A stretch of DNA of 45,780 nt from Anaerolineales bacterium (lineage in GTDB: Bacteria > Chloroflexota > Anaerolineae > Anaerolineales > Villigracilaceae): NCBI GenBank assembly GCA_021462845.1, contig JAJTXU010000008.1, positions 1-45,780 of the forward strand, given 5' to 3'. Under the pieces are notes generated by a model that saw nothing but the letters and a program-made list of their open reading frames with translations, searched no databases and was not told where the DNA came from. Of this stretch, positions 19,316 to 28,469 are shown one piece after another (positions within the stretch are counted from its first letter, which is position 1; the number at the start of each line of letters is the position of its first letter). A program made the position numbers and the translations under genes.

Positions 19316-19672
19316 TCATTGATTTTCAATTTCCAGCCATTCCATAGCGCGAGCAAAATCGGACGTGGATAATACATTGGCTCCACGATTGACGGCTGTA
19401 TTCTCTGTCATGTGACTGAGTCTCTCGGTTCGCAAGACCAAAGCCGCTTTGATTCGTGATCCCCATATTTTGGCAACTTCAATTCCGTGTAGATGGCGGT
19501 CAAGAAGGCTGGGATCGCCCGGCATATTTCTCATGTCCACCAACACCTTGTTCAAATTTTGTTCTCTGCAAGTAATGTCAGCCTCGTGGATCGCGGAATT
19601 GATCATCTTTGCCGAGTATGGTTCGGTGATCTCAATCAATAAATACTTGCCTTTGTTTTGAAATACAGGCAT
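19316..19672 (-). CDS. STAS/SpoIIAA-like domain protein
   Basis: 118 aa; KVLVDMRNMPGDPSLLDRH pattern. Confidence 0.5.
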   Translation of the reverse strand: MPVFQNKGKYLLIEITEPYSAKMINSAIHEADITCREQNLNKVLVDMRNMPGDPSLLDRHLHGIEVAKIWGSRIKAALVLRTERLSHMTENTAVNRGANVLSTSDFARAMEWLEIENQ

Positions 19673-19682
19673 AGTCGTTGTG

Positions 19683-21668
19683 TCAACTTTTTAGCCGTTC
19701 GGCTACCAACTCCGCCACATCTTTCACCTGAATTTCCCCTCCATCGGCTTTGGATGCGTCGGTCATCATCGCCAAACAGAATGGACATCCCACCGCGAGC
19801 GTGGACGCGCCAGTGGACTTCGCCTCGGCAAAACGGGTGAGGTTGACTCGCGCTGTGCCGTTCTCTTCCTCCTTCCACATTTGCGCTCCGCCCGCGCCGC
19901 AACAAAACGACTTGGCGGAGTTGCGCGGCATCTCAATGGTCAACGCGCCTGTGGATTTCAGCGCGTCGCGCGGCGCGTCGAAAATCTTGTTGTGCCGCCC
20001 CAAATAACACGGGTCATGAAACGTCACTGATAACTGATCACTGCTTACTTCCAAACTGATCTTCCCCGCGCCAACCAGCTCATTGATGAACTGCGTGTGA
20101 TGCGCCACTTCGTAATTTCCGCCGAACGCGGGATATTCATTCTTGATCGTGTGCAAACAGTGCGGGCAAGTAGCGACGATCCGCTTCGGTTTCACTTCGT
20201 TGAGGACTTCCACATTTTGCGATGCCATTGCGAAGAAAATATCCTCGCGCCCCGCGCGGCGAGCGGGATCACCCGTGCAGGATTCGTTCCGCCCCAGCAC
20301 GGCAAAGTTGACGCCAGCCGCGTTCAAAATTTTGGCGAATGCTTGCGCGGTCTTTTGCGCGCGCGCGTCTGTCGCGGGAGCGCAACCGACCCACCACAAA
20401 ACATCAGGCTCGGGGTTTTGCTCGATGGTCGGCACGTCCAGTCCCTCCGCCCATTTCAGGCGGTCAGACTGCGGAACGTTCCATGGGTTCGCGTTGCGCT
20501 CGATTCCCTTGAATGCGGTTTCAAGTTGCTTGGGGAATTGGCTCTCCATCATCGAAAGATTGCGGCGGATGTCGAGGATGTCCCGCATCGGTTCATTCCC
20601 GACTGGACAAATGTCCACACACGCGCCGCAACTGATACACGCCCACACTGCCTCTTCCGAAATCAAGTTCAGCATCGGCACATCGGTATCGCCGGTTTTC
20701 AAATGATAGCGTTTGTTGATCTCCAGCGCGGCGGGCGAGAGGATCTTGCCAGTGTTGTACGCGGGACAAACCTCCTGACAGCGGAAACATTGGATGCAGG
20801 CGTACGCATCCATGATCTGCTCCCAGCCGAGGTCTTTCATCTTCGCCGCGCCGAATTGTTCAATGGATTGATCGTCGAGGTTGACGTAACTCAACTGCCC
20901 GATGGACTTCCGTTCGGGCTTGAGCGCGAAGTTCAACGGCGCAACAAACAAGTGAATATGTTTTGAGTAAGCGAAATATGGCAGGAAGATGAACACCAAT
21001 CCTAATGAAATCCAGAACGCCAGCCGCTCGTCGAAGAGAAGTTGCGACTCGGACAGGTTCGCCCACAAGCCAGCCAGCGCGGACGCGATCGGCTGCCACG
21101 GGTCATGCAATCTTTCGCGGGCGAGATAGAACGATTCAGCGAATACACGCGCCAGCGTATGCGTGAAGAATGTTGTGGTGACGATTGCTGAATCAATCGT
21201 TATGCCTGAGCGGGCTTTGGGATTGAGCAGGGTAGTGTCGCGCGTGGTGAGCGTGGCGGGCTTGAGGATGTAGCGGCGGATGGACATGCCGATCATGGCG
21301 AGCATCAATGCGAAGGAGAGGAATTCTGCCAGCGAGCGGAAGAGGTCGCCGGGGATGCCCGTGTGATGCAAAATGTTGATGCCTGTGTAAGCAAGAATCA
21401 ATTCATTGAGGTTGACCAGCAAATACGCGAAAAATCCCCAGCCGATGAACGCGTGCAAAATGCTGGGAAGGGGACGAATGCGATACGTGGGAGTAAAAAG
21501 CAGGTATTTAGCGACCAGTTCGCCCGTCCGTTTTGAGGCGAGCGACCAATCCACCTTGCCTTGTCCGCTGGAGATCTGTTGAGCGATCCGCTTCGCGCCT
21601 CGATACGTCAAGAAGGCGGAAACGATCATGAAAATCGCAAAGATGATTTTTTCGGCGAGGGTGAGCAT
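19683..21668 (-). CDS. Hdr-like (Fe-S) oxidoreductase: NarI/DsrM-type membrane domain, 4Fe-4S ferredoxin and CCG domains
   Basis: CIQCFRCQEVCP, CISCGACVDICP, CCG-type HDPCYLGRHN and FCCGAGG. Confidence 0.9.
   Translation of the reverse strand: MLTLAEKIIFAIFMIVSAFLTYRGAKRIAQQISSGQGKVDWSLASKRTGELVAKYLLFTPTYRIRPLPSILHAFIGWGFFAYLLVNLNELILAYTGINILHHTGIPGDLFRSLAEFLSFALMLAMIGMSIRRYILKPATLTTRDTTLLNPKARSGITIDSAIVTTTFFTHTLARVFAESFYLARERLHDPWQPIASALAGLWANLSESQLLFDERLAFWISLGLVFIFLPYFAYSKHIHLFVAPLNFALKPERKSIGQLSYVNLDDQSIEQFGAAKMKDLGWEQIMDAYACIQCFRCQEVCPAYNTGKILSPAALEINKRYHLKTGDTDVPMLNLISEEAVWACISCGACVDICPVGNEPMRDILDIRRNLSMMESQFPKQLETAFKGIERNANPWNVPQSDRLKWAEGLDVPTIEQNPEPDVLWWVGCAPATDARAQKTAQAFAKILNAAGVNFAVLGRNESCTGDPARRAGREDIFFAMASQNVEVLNEVKPKRIVATCPHCLHTIKNEYPAFGGNYEVAHHTQFINELVGAGKISLEVSSDQLSVTFHDPCYLGRHNKIFDAPRDALKSTGALTIEMPRNSAKSFCCGAGGAQMWKEEENGTARVNLTRFAEAKSTGASTLAVGCPFCLAMMTDASKADGGEIQVKDVAELVAERLKS
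20026..20051 (-). repeat. CAGT heptamers in frame inside the Hdr-like gene
   Basis: Minus strand aagtaag cagtgat cagttat cagtga; same family as the ligA arrays. Confidence 0.8.
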
Positions 21669-21759
21669 GGCAACTCCGCGGGTGAGGGGTGATGTCTGTA
21701 GTGTAGCACAAAACAAAACGCGGAAGCAAACGCCTCCGCGTCGATTGAAGCGAAATCAA

Positions 21760-23397
21760 TTATTCGCTGATGTCGTTGACGTATTCGAGCGCGCCGATGC
21801 ACCCGGCCGATAAATTCTGCGAAACGTTTTCCCAGGTCATTTCGAGACTTTTCGCATACGTGAGGTCGAGCGCGTCGCCGAGACACCCGGGACCCGCATG
21901 ATAGTTGACGAGTGAGAACTTCCACAAGTCCTCGTAAGTGGAAACCGACCCGGCTGTTTGCGCCCCGTTGACGTTTTTCACCAACTGCCCGGCTTGTTCG
22001 CAGTTGGCGAGCAGGGTATGAGCAAACACGCCGATGCTGAAATTGGCGCGGTCGAGGTCGATGCCGAGGGGGCAATCTTCGCAGGTTGCATTGACAGCCT
22101 GAATGAGCGCGAGTCGCGTGTGTTGCATCTGGTCTTCTTCCAAGCCGAGGTACCCTTTTTTGCACTCTGCGGAGTCCATTACGAGCGGACAGAACTGGTT
22201 GAAGAATGGGGGATTCCACATCAGGGTCGTGTCTGCGCCTTGTTCGGTAAGTTGACCCAAGCCCACATCGTCTTTTGTGCCGATGCCGGGCCAGAACTGG
22301 CTCTCTTTGGCAAACAGATTTTTCAGCAGGTTGGCTGGCACACCCGTATCTTTTGCCACATTCAAAATGATTCCGTCGAACTGGTTTTGCCACGCGGTAA
22401 CGGCATCCCGCGCGCGTTCCATTCCGCAGGAAGACGCGTTGCCGTCTTCTTGCAAGCCGTTGTTTTCACAGGTAACCGCGTCTACCACGCCTTTGCGGAT
22501 CAGGTTTGCGGCGAGATAGTTGTAGGGAATGTCGGTGCCAAGCGTTTCGCTTTGTGTGGGCGTGCTTAACCATTCTTGCGGACCGCCGATCGGCGGCAGG
22601 GTTCCCCATGTTTCGACGCAACTTGCCACAGGCACGCCCATCCATTGACTGCTTAAGACATCCACATACCAAAAAACCTGATCGGGGTCGTTGCTGTCCG
22701 CTTGGGCGACGCGCACGAGCGCGTTGAAGATGGGACTGCTGTCTCCGTAACTAGAGAACGCCCAAAATTGCAGCGTCTCGCCGTTCTCGCCGGTGATGGG
22801 CAGGCGCAAGCGACAATGCGCATCGCAGACAAACGATTGTCCGGCGTACAGTCCCTCAATGCGGAGGATGGAATGTTCGGGAAGCGGCTCGACGCCGTTC
22901 AGGATCAGGATCGGTTCATTTTCGCAGATGCTCGTTGACGATGTGTAAACGGGGTTGCAATTCTCAAGCGATACTTGCACTGACGATGAGGGCAGTTTGG
23001 TTGCCACTTCCTTTTGCGCGGGCTGGCTGTCGATCAACACAAGATAATTCCCTTTGCATAAACTGACATCATGTTCGGTGCAGGGTTTCTGGTTGACCCA
23101 ATCGTCATAATCGTCCGGGAGACAATCGGAGTAGACATCGGCGACGGTTGGCAGACCCTCGTGGTCGGTCTTGAGTTCGCAGATGAATTGGTTCGACCCC
23201 CAGCGCAACATCCACCAGGTGTATTCGGTGTAATCGACGAGGGTGATGGAGTACCTGTCGGGGCCGGGCGGGTCTGCCACGGGCGAAACAGCATCACTGG
23301 GGTTGGATGCGAAACCGCTTCCAACAAGGACGATGAGCAGGCTCCACCGTAGGAACCTGAATCGCCACCCGGTCCGAATCCCAGCGTTCTGTCGCAT
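21760..23397 (-). CDS. Secreted protein with lysozyme/transglycosylase-like domain
   Basis: N-terminal hydrophobic segment; GVPANLLKNLFAKESQFWPGIGTKDDVGLGQLTEQG resembles SLT-type motifs. Confidence 0.6.
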   Translation of the reverse strand: MRQNAGIRTGWRFRFLRWSLLIVLVGSGFASNPSDAVSPVADPPGPDRYSITLVDYTEYTWWMLRWGSNQFICELKTDHEGLPTVADVYSDCLPDDYDDWVNQKPCTEHDVSLCKGNYLVLIDSQPAQKEVATKLPSSSVQVSLENCNPVYTSSTSICENEPILILNGVEPLPEHSILRIEGLYAGQSFVCDAHCRLRLPITGENGETLQFWAFSSYGDSSPIFNALVRVAQADSNDPDQVFWYVDVLSSQWMGVPVASCVETWGTLPPIGGPQEWLSTPTQSETLGTDIPYNYLAANLIRKGVVDAVTCENNGLQEDGNASSCGMERARDAVTAWQNQFDGIILNVAKDTGVPANLLKNLFAKESQFWPGIGTKDDVGLGQLTEQGADTTLMWNPPFFNQFCPLVMDSAECKKGYLGLEEDQMQHTRLALIQAVNATCEDCPLGIDLDRANFSIGVFAHTLLANCEQAGQLVKNVNGAQTAGSVSTYEDLWKFSLVNYHAGPGCLGDALDLTYAKSLEMTWENVSQNLSAGCIGALEYVNDISE

Positions 23398-23406
23398 ACA
23401 ATAAAA

Positions 23407-23432
23407 GAGTCCGCCACAATTATAGCGGACTC
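23407..23432 (-). terminator. Hairpin terminator of the ccm cluster (minus strand)
   Basis: Minus strand GAGTCCGC TATAATTGTG GCGGACTC TTTTATT. Confidence 0.75.
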
Positions 23433-23445
23433 TCAATCGATTACC

Positions 23446-23649
23446 CTATTTCTTTTTGGCTCTTTTGGTTACAGGCTTGGCGGGTTTTTCGGCGGGCTTT
23501 TCCAACTCGGCGAGCATGTCCATATCCTGCTTGAGGTTGCGCTGGCGGAGGAATAGACTCGCCACATAGACTGCGAGGATAATGAATGTGGTTGCGTACC
23601 CGGCGATCATGTAGCCGGAGGTATCGGGGGTGATTTCCTGGAAGAACAT
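23446..23649 (-). CDS. ccmD: CcmD-like small membrane protein
   Basis: Single TM YMIAGYATTFIILAVYVASLFLRQRNLKQD; located beside ccmC. Confidence 0.65.
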   Translation of the reverse strand: MFFQEITPDTSGYMIAGYATTFIILAVYVASLFLRQRNLKQDMDMLAELEKPAEKPAKPVTKRAKKK

Positions 23650-23691
23650 GTTGACTCCTTTGGTTGATGCAGCGTGTTTTAATATCTCACC

Positions 23692-23764
23692 TTACGCAGA
23701 ACGTCCCGAAGGTTTCCTTGAAGGTACCTTGTTGCGCCAAACCAACCTTCGGGACGGTGCGTAA
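23692..23764. repeat. Inverted repeat TTACGCAGAACGTCCCGAAGGTT ... AACCTTCGGGACGGTGCGTAA
   Basis: Terminal TTACGCA/TGCGTAA plus inner GTCCCGAAGGTT/AACCTTCGGGAC. Confidence 0.85.
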
Positions 23765-23770
23765 CATCAG

Positions 23771-24469
23771 TTAATATGAGGCTTTTAATTTCAGCTCTTC
23801 GACCTCGTTCTGGAATTCTCCAAGACGGATGCGGTTCCAGAACAGATCGATGAAGATGACTGTGAAGGCAAATAGGGCAAAGAAGAATGCGGTGAGCATA
23901 TCGCCCGACATGCTGAAGTTGCCTTCCGCTTCCGCGTTGGCGCCGGCGATGACCACCGGGTGAATGGTGCGGAACAGGCGAATGGCAAAGAAGGTGATCG
24001 GGGCGCTCAACCCGCCGATGAGGGCGTACACGGCGCCGAATCGCGCGCGCTTGTCGGGGTCGTCTATGCCTTGCCGGAGCATAAAGTAGGCGATGTAGAT
24101 CAACTCGGCGATCGCGGCGGTGGTGAGGCGCGGATCCCACGTCCACCAGGTGTTCCAGGCGGGGCGCGCCCAGATGGAGCCGAGGATGATGGTGGTGAGG
24201 AAGAATACGACGCTCACTTCGACGGCGGCAACCTGGATGCGGTCCCACTTGAGATTCTTCGTGACGAGGTAGATCACGCTCAACACGGCGGTGAACACGA
24301 AGCCGATGAGCGCGACCCATGCCGTGCCGACGTGGAAGTAAAACACGCGTTGCACGTCGCCCATCACTTTTTCGGTCGGCGCAACGACGATGGCAAGATA
24401 CGCCGCGGCGAACAGCAGGACGATGGAGACAAGATCAAGTATTTTGAGGGTGAGGGGTTTGGGGTTCAT
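23771..24469 (-). CDS. ccmC: Heme exporter / cytochrome c biogenesis protein CcmC
   Basis: CcmC family sequence KVMGDVQRVFYFHVGTAWVALIGF, WTWDPRLTTAAIAELIYIAYFMLR. Confidence 0.9.
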   Translation of the reverse strand: MNPKPLTLKILDLVSIVLLFAAAYLAIVVAPTEKVMGDVQRVFYFHVGTAWVALIGFVFTAVLSVIYLVTKNLKWDRIQVAAVEVSVVFFLTTIILGSIWARPAWNTWWTWDPRLTTAAIAELIYIAYFMLRQGIDDPDKRARFGAVYALIGGLSAPITFFAIRLFRTIHPVVIAGANAEAEGNFSMSGDMLTAFFFALFAFTVIFIDLFWNRIRLGEFQNEVEELKLKASY

Positions 24470-24486
24470 GTAAGTTCCTTTGGGTT

Positions 24487-25257
24487 TTATTCTTCCACAA
24501 TTGCATCGAACAACATAAATGAAGCGGCGATGAAAATGACATCATAGGTGATCAGAAGGTTGATCGAGAACGAAACGTCGGCGAAGGTTGAATTGTCCAG
24601 AAGCCCGCCGCTGGCTTTGACCGCCGCCAGCAGGACCGCGAACACCACCGGGAAAAGCAGAATGGGGAGCAGGATGTCGCGCGTGCGAGTTTGCACCGAC
24701 ATGGTGGCGAGCAAGGTTCCGATGGAGGTGTAACCGACCGAGCCAAGCAGGATGACAAGCAAAAGCCCGGGTTGAAACAGGTTGGTATTGTATAAAACGC
24801 TATACACCGGCAGGACAATCGCTTCGACAATGAGCATAAAGGCGAGGTTGCTGAAAAATTTGCCGAAGTAAATTACCGAACGATCCACCGGCGCGAGCAG
24901 GAGACCATCGAGACAGCCGCGATCCTTTTCTATTGCCATCGAGCGGTTCAAGCCGAGGGTGCCGGCAAAGGCGAAGGTTGCCCAGAGCACGCCAGCCGTC
25001 ACCGATTGGCGCGTCTTCACATCCAATTCAAGCGCAAAGTTGAAGATGAGGATCACCAGCAGGGAAAACACCAGCATGGCTGAGATCAATTCCCACGAGC
25101 GGAATTCGGCGCGCAGATCCTTCCACACGATCGCGCCGATGGCTTTGACAAAACTTGCTGATGATTGACCATTGGCTATAGACCATTGATTGTCTCGGTT
25201 CACCATCCGCTGTCTATTGTCTATCGTCTGCCGTCCATCGTCTATCGTCTTCTTCAT
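24487..25257 (-). CDS. ccmB: Heme exporter CcmB
   Basis: VWKDLRAEFRSWELISAMLVFSLLVILIFNFALE; follows ccmA. Confidence 0.9.
   Translation of the reverse strand: MKKTIDDGRQTIDNRQRMVNRDNQWSIANGQSSASFVKAIGAIVWKDLRAEFRSWELISAMLVFSLLVILIFNFALELDVKTRQSVTAGVLWATFAFAGTLGLNRSMAIEKDRGCLDGLLLAPVDRSVIYFGKFFSNLAFMLIVEAIVLPVYSVLYNTNLFQPGLLLVILLGSVGYTSIGTLLATMSVQTRTRDILLPILLFPVVFAVLLAAVKASGGLLDNSTFADVSFSINLLITYDVIFIAASFMLFDAIVEE
25166..25256. repeat. Heptamer array (TATTGTC TATCGTC TGCCGTC CATCGTC TATCGTC ...) encoding the ccmB N-terminus
   Basis: 7-nt phasing across the first about 30 codons. Confidence 0.8.
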
Positions 25258-25258
25258 C

Positions 25259-25957
25259 TCATCCCGCCAGTGCCTGTTTGTAAAATTCAAGCAGGTTGCT
25301 TTTCTTCACTTGCCTGCGCGTGGCAGATGCGGCGATCACCCCGCGCGAGAGAATGTCGAAGCGGGTCGCCAATTCCTCCGCGCGAGCCAGATCGTGCGAG
25401 GTCATCACCACGGTGCGTCCCTGCGCGGCGACTGTTTTCAAAACATCATCGAGCATGGCGCAGGCATCCTGGTCCAGCCCGGTGTATGGCTCATCGAACA
25501 ACATGATCTCCGGGTCGTGTAAGACTGCGCGTCCGATGGCGAGGCGTTGTTGCATCCCGCGCGAATACGTGCGGACGAGATCGCGTCGGCGGAATTCTAG
25601 ACCAACCATTTCTAACACTTCTGTTATTCGTAATTGGTCCTTGGTAATTCCGTACATGCGCGCATAAAAGCGGAGGTTTTCCTCCGCAGTGAGATCGCCA
25701 TATAAAAGCGGAAGATGCGACACCACACCCAGCCTCGCGCGGACTTGCGCGGCTTCGTTGGGAAGTTTGAATCCGGCGATGGTCACCTCTCCCAGCGATG
25801 GGCGTGAAAGCGACGCCAGGATTCTCAAAAAAGTTGTCTTCCCCGCGCCGTTCGGACCGAGCAAAGCGACAAACTCGCCCGGCTTAACTTCAAAATCCAT
25901 GCCGCGCAGGACGGTCTTCAACCCAAATCGTTTGACGAGTTTTTTTACGGAGATCAT
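25259..25957 (-). CDS. ccmA: Heme exporter ATP-binding protein CcmA
   Basis: Walker A GPNGAGKTTF, signature YSRGMQQRLAIGRAVLHDPEIMLFDEP. Confidence 0.92.
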   Translation of the reverse strand: MISVKKLVKRFGLKTVLRGMDFEVKPGEFVALLGPNGAGKTTFLRILASLSRPSLGEVTIAGFKLPNEAAQVRARLGVVSHLPLLYGDLTAEENLRFYARMYGITKDQLRITEVLEMVGLEFRRRDLVRTYSRGMQQRLAIGRAVLHDPEIMLFDEPYTGLDQDACAMLDDVLKTVAAQGRTVVMTSHDLARAEELATRFDILSRGVIAASATRRQVKKSNLLEFYKQALAG

Positions 25958-25993
25958 GATGATCGGATATTGTAGGCTGGAGGGTGGTGCGCG

Positions 25994-27859
25994 CTACTTC
26001 TCAACCGCCTCTCGCAACACTTCTTTCAATTCCGCGCGCCGTTTTTGATACGCCTTCTCGCCGATCTTTTTCTTCCCGTGCAGATCATCGAGCGCGATGA
26101 TGGCATCCATCACCTCTTCGGCAGACTCGTATTCACCCTCATCTTCTTCGGCGACTTGCGCTTTGCGAGCGTCTTGTCGATACATCCAGAAACCGGCGAC
26201 CAGCAACGCCGCGCCCAACACGCCTGCCCCGATCAACATGGTTGTGTTGTTCGATGCGGAGACGGGCGCATCCGACGGCTCGCCGCTCAACGTGAAGGCA
26301 AGCGACCCGCCCGCCGCAATGGAATCGGATTCGTAAATTTGATAGGTGAAACTTTGGATCGTTTGAATGCCCAAGTCGGTTAACTGCGCGTTTTCCACTG
26401 TTGTGCCAACAGGGACGAAGATATTCACAGATGCAATCGGCAGGTCGAACGGCATCGAGAAATTTAATTCATCCGTTTTGGGCAGTGAAGAAAATGCCAC
26501 CAGCCCATACGAAGCGTCGCTGGGCGGAATGGCAAACCCATTCGCGGTGGAGAGGAAGCTTGCGCTATCTTGCGTTGGCTCGAACCCGAAACCGGATGAA
26601 TCTTTGGGGAATTTGATGAAGGGGATTTGTCCCGTTTCATCCTGCGGCACGACGATCATTTCATCGGTCGGGTTGCGGAACGAGTACAGCGTGTACACGG
26701 CGATCGAATCGGCGCCGTATTCGAAGATCACCTGCGCGTCGTCCATCACCAGACCCGTTGTATCCTCGGTGAGAGCATAGATAGTCAGCGGCGGAATGCC
26801 GACGAGTTGCGCGCCTTCCTCGACAACGCTGAATTCCGATTGCAATTCCACGCCCTCGTATGTCACTTCTGCGAGAAAGATTCTGCCGGCAGGGATTTCG
26901 ACGTTTGCAAAGGAATACGCGCCGTCTTGTTCGACGAGGCTCTCGAGTGAGAAAGTTTCGACGGGTCCCGCGTTTGGATCGCTCGCGTCGTGATCGTACG
27001 CGCGTAAAGTGATAACCAAATTAGATGGCAGGCTTGCCCCGGTTTGATTATCGATGACTCCGCTGACGCTCCCAAAGCCGGGTTGCAGAGTGGCGGTCGC
27101 TTCACCCGCCGTGGAGGCTTGGCTCGTCTCCGCCGGTGTTGTCTCAGGGTTGGCAGAGGTGGGGGTGACTGAAGCAGGCGTCCCCTGGGCTTGAGCGAGG
27201 GGTTGAGGCGTCGCAAGCGGGGCTGTATTAAAGGAGAGAGTCCGCAAATAGGCGGCGACTGCCCAGAGTTCATCTTCACTTAAAGTTGAACCGAAGGCTG
27301 GCAGTCCGTTACCGCCCTGGCTGGCGAGACGGGCAAGTTCCACTTCGGTGAACGACGACATCTTTTGCTGGTCTTTGAAAATATCCAGCGAACAGCCGGC
27401 ACAATTCGCTTCAAAAAGTTGCTTGCCCTTTTCGATCTCTTGCGCTTGGGTGTGCAGGGTCATCACGTAAGCGACCGCGTCCCAACGTTCCTGATCGGTG
27501 AGGCTGTTGAAGGGCGGCATGAAGCGCTCGATATTGCCGCGCGTGACCATGGCGTAGTACTGCGCCGGGGAGGCGACGCGGGCGATCTCTGCCAGCCCAA
27601 ACGCGCGGACTGTGACGCCAAGTTGAATGCCTTGCTCGCCATCGCCGAGACCGGTGTCGCCGTGGCAGGGGGCGCACTTTTCAACGTAGATGAGCTTCCC
27701 GTTTTCCACACTCGGAGGTTGCGCTGGATATAGCGCCAGCGTGGGCAACGGCGTCGGCGCGACGTACCCGGGCGGCGGTGTAATATCTTCCGCCAGCGTC
27801 ATGTTGCAGGCGGTCAGCAGGATGGCGAATGTTGCAAATAATGTGATGCGGAACTTCAT
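25994..27859 (-). CDS. Membrane-anchored cytochrome c domain protein (one CxxCH, one degenerate CAGCS)
   Basis: CAPCHGDTGLGDG; CAGCSLDIFK; C-terminal TM. Confidence 0.85.
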   Translation of the reverse strand: MKFRITLFATFAILLTACNMTLAEDITPPPGYVAPTPLPTLALYPAQPPSVENGKLIYVEKCAPCHGDTGLGDGEQGIQLGVTVRAFGLAEIARVASPAQYYAMVTRGNIERFMPPFNSLTDQERWDAVAYVMTLHTQAQEIEKGKQLFEANCAGCSLDIFKDQQKMSSFTEVELARLASQGGNGLPAFGSTLSEDELWAVAAYLRTLSFNTAPLATPQPLAQAQGTPASVTPTSANPETTPAETSQASTAGEATATLQPGFGSVSGVIDNQTGASLPSNLVITLRAYDHDASDPNAGPVETFSLESLVEQDGAYSFANVEIPAGRIFLAEVTYEGVELQSEFSVVEEGAQLVGIPPLTIYALTEDTTGLVMDDAQVIFEYGADSIAVYTLYSFRNPTDEMIVVPQDETGQIPFIKFPKDSSGFGFEPTQDSASFLSTANGFAIPPSDASYGLVAFSSLPKTDELNFSMPFDLPIASVNIFVPVGTTVENAQLTDLGIQTIQSFTYQIYESDSIAAGGSLAFTLSGEPSDAPVSASNNTTMLIGAGVLGAALLVAGFWMYRQDARKAQVAEEDEGEYESAEEVMDAIIALDDLHGKKKIGEKAYQKRRAELKEVLREAVEK

Positions 27860-27913
27860 ACGGATTATGCCTTGTCAGAGTATCGTATCTTGCGCTTTGT
27901 CTTTATGTTCTTC

Positions 27914-27990
27914 AATCGCAAATCGCAAATCGTAAATCGTAAATCCAAAATCGTAAATCCAAAATCGTAAATCCAAAATCGTAAATCAAT
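27914..27990. repeat. Eleven heptamers (AATCGCA / AATCGTA / AATCCAA)
   Basis: 77 nt of perfect 7-nt phasing. Confidence 0.93.
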
Positions 27991-28462
27991 TCAACGCTTT
28001 CCCGCACGACGCGCAGAACTTATCGTCCGCGATGACCGGCTTCCCGCACCTGGGGCAGAACCCATCGTAATTTTTCTTGCGCGATGCCCGCCGTTGCGAG
28101 ATCAAATATTCAAGTTCGGAATCTGGAATTTCGCTTTTGACCGGCGATTTCTTTGCGTTGTTGCGCCGTAAGTCGGTTTCGTCGATCGTCAACGCGTCCA
28201 TCTTGCGCAAAATGTCCGCGCCTTTTTGCAGGAGGCTCGTCCGTTGGATGGGATAATCGTCCTCGGGAATCTTGCCGAGTTTGTAGTCAAAATCCAGTTC
28301 CTGCAAAGAACTCAACACGCGCTCGCGCTCCGCCAGCAACGCGGAAAGTTCGCGCTCTTCCGCTGTTACGCGCCGCCCATACCCGCGCGCGAACGGCGCG
28401 TATAGATACGCTCCAACGAAAAATAACACAGCCAGTGTCAGAAAAATTGCCGCAATATCCAT
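27986..28462 (-). CDS. CcmI-like membrane protein with C-terminal zinc ribbon
   Basis: N-terminal TM, LAERERVLSSLQELDFDYKLGKIPEDDY, C-terminal CPRCGKPVIADDKFCASCGKAL. Confidence 0.65.
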   Translation of the reverse strand: MDIAAIFLTLAVLFFVGAYLYAPFARGYGRRVTAEERELSALLAERERVLSSLQELDFDYKLGKIPEDDYPIQRTSLLQKGADILRKMDALTIDETDLRRNNAKKSPVKSEIPDSELEYLISQRRASRKKNYDGFCPRCGKPVIADDKFCASCGKALN

Positions 28463-28469
28463 TTGCCCT

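Noticed and set aside
27914-27990. CRISPR or protein-coding repeat
   Set aside because: Contiguous 7-nt units without spacers; a simple heptamer tandem array.
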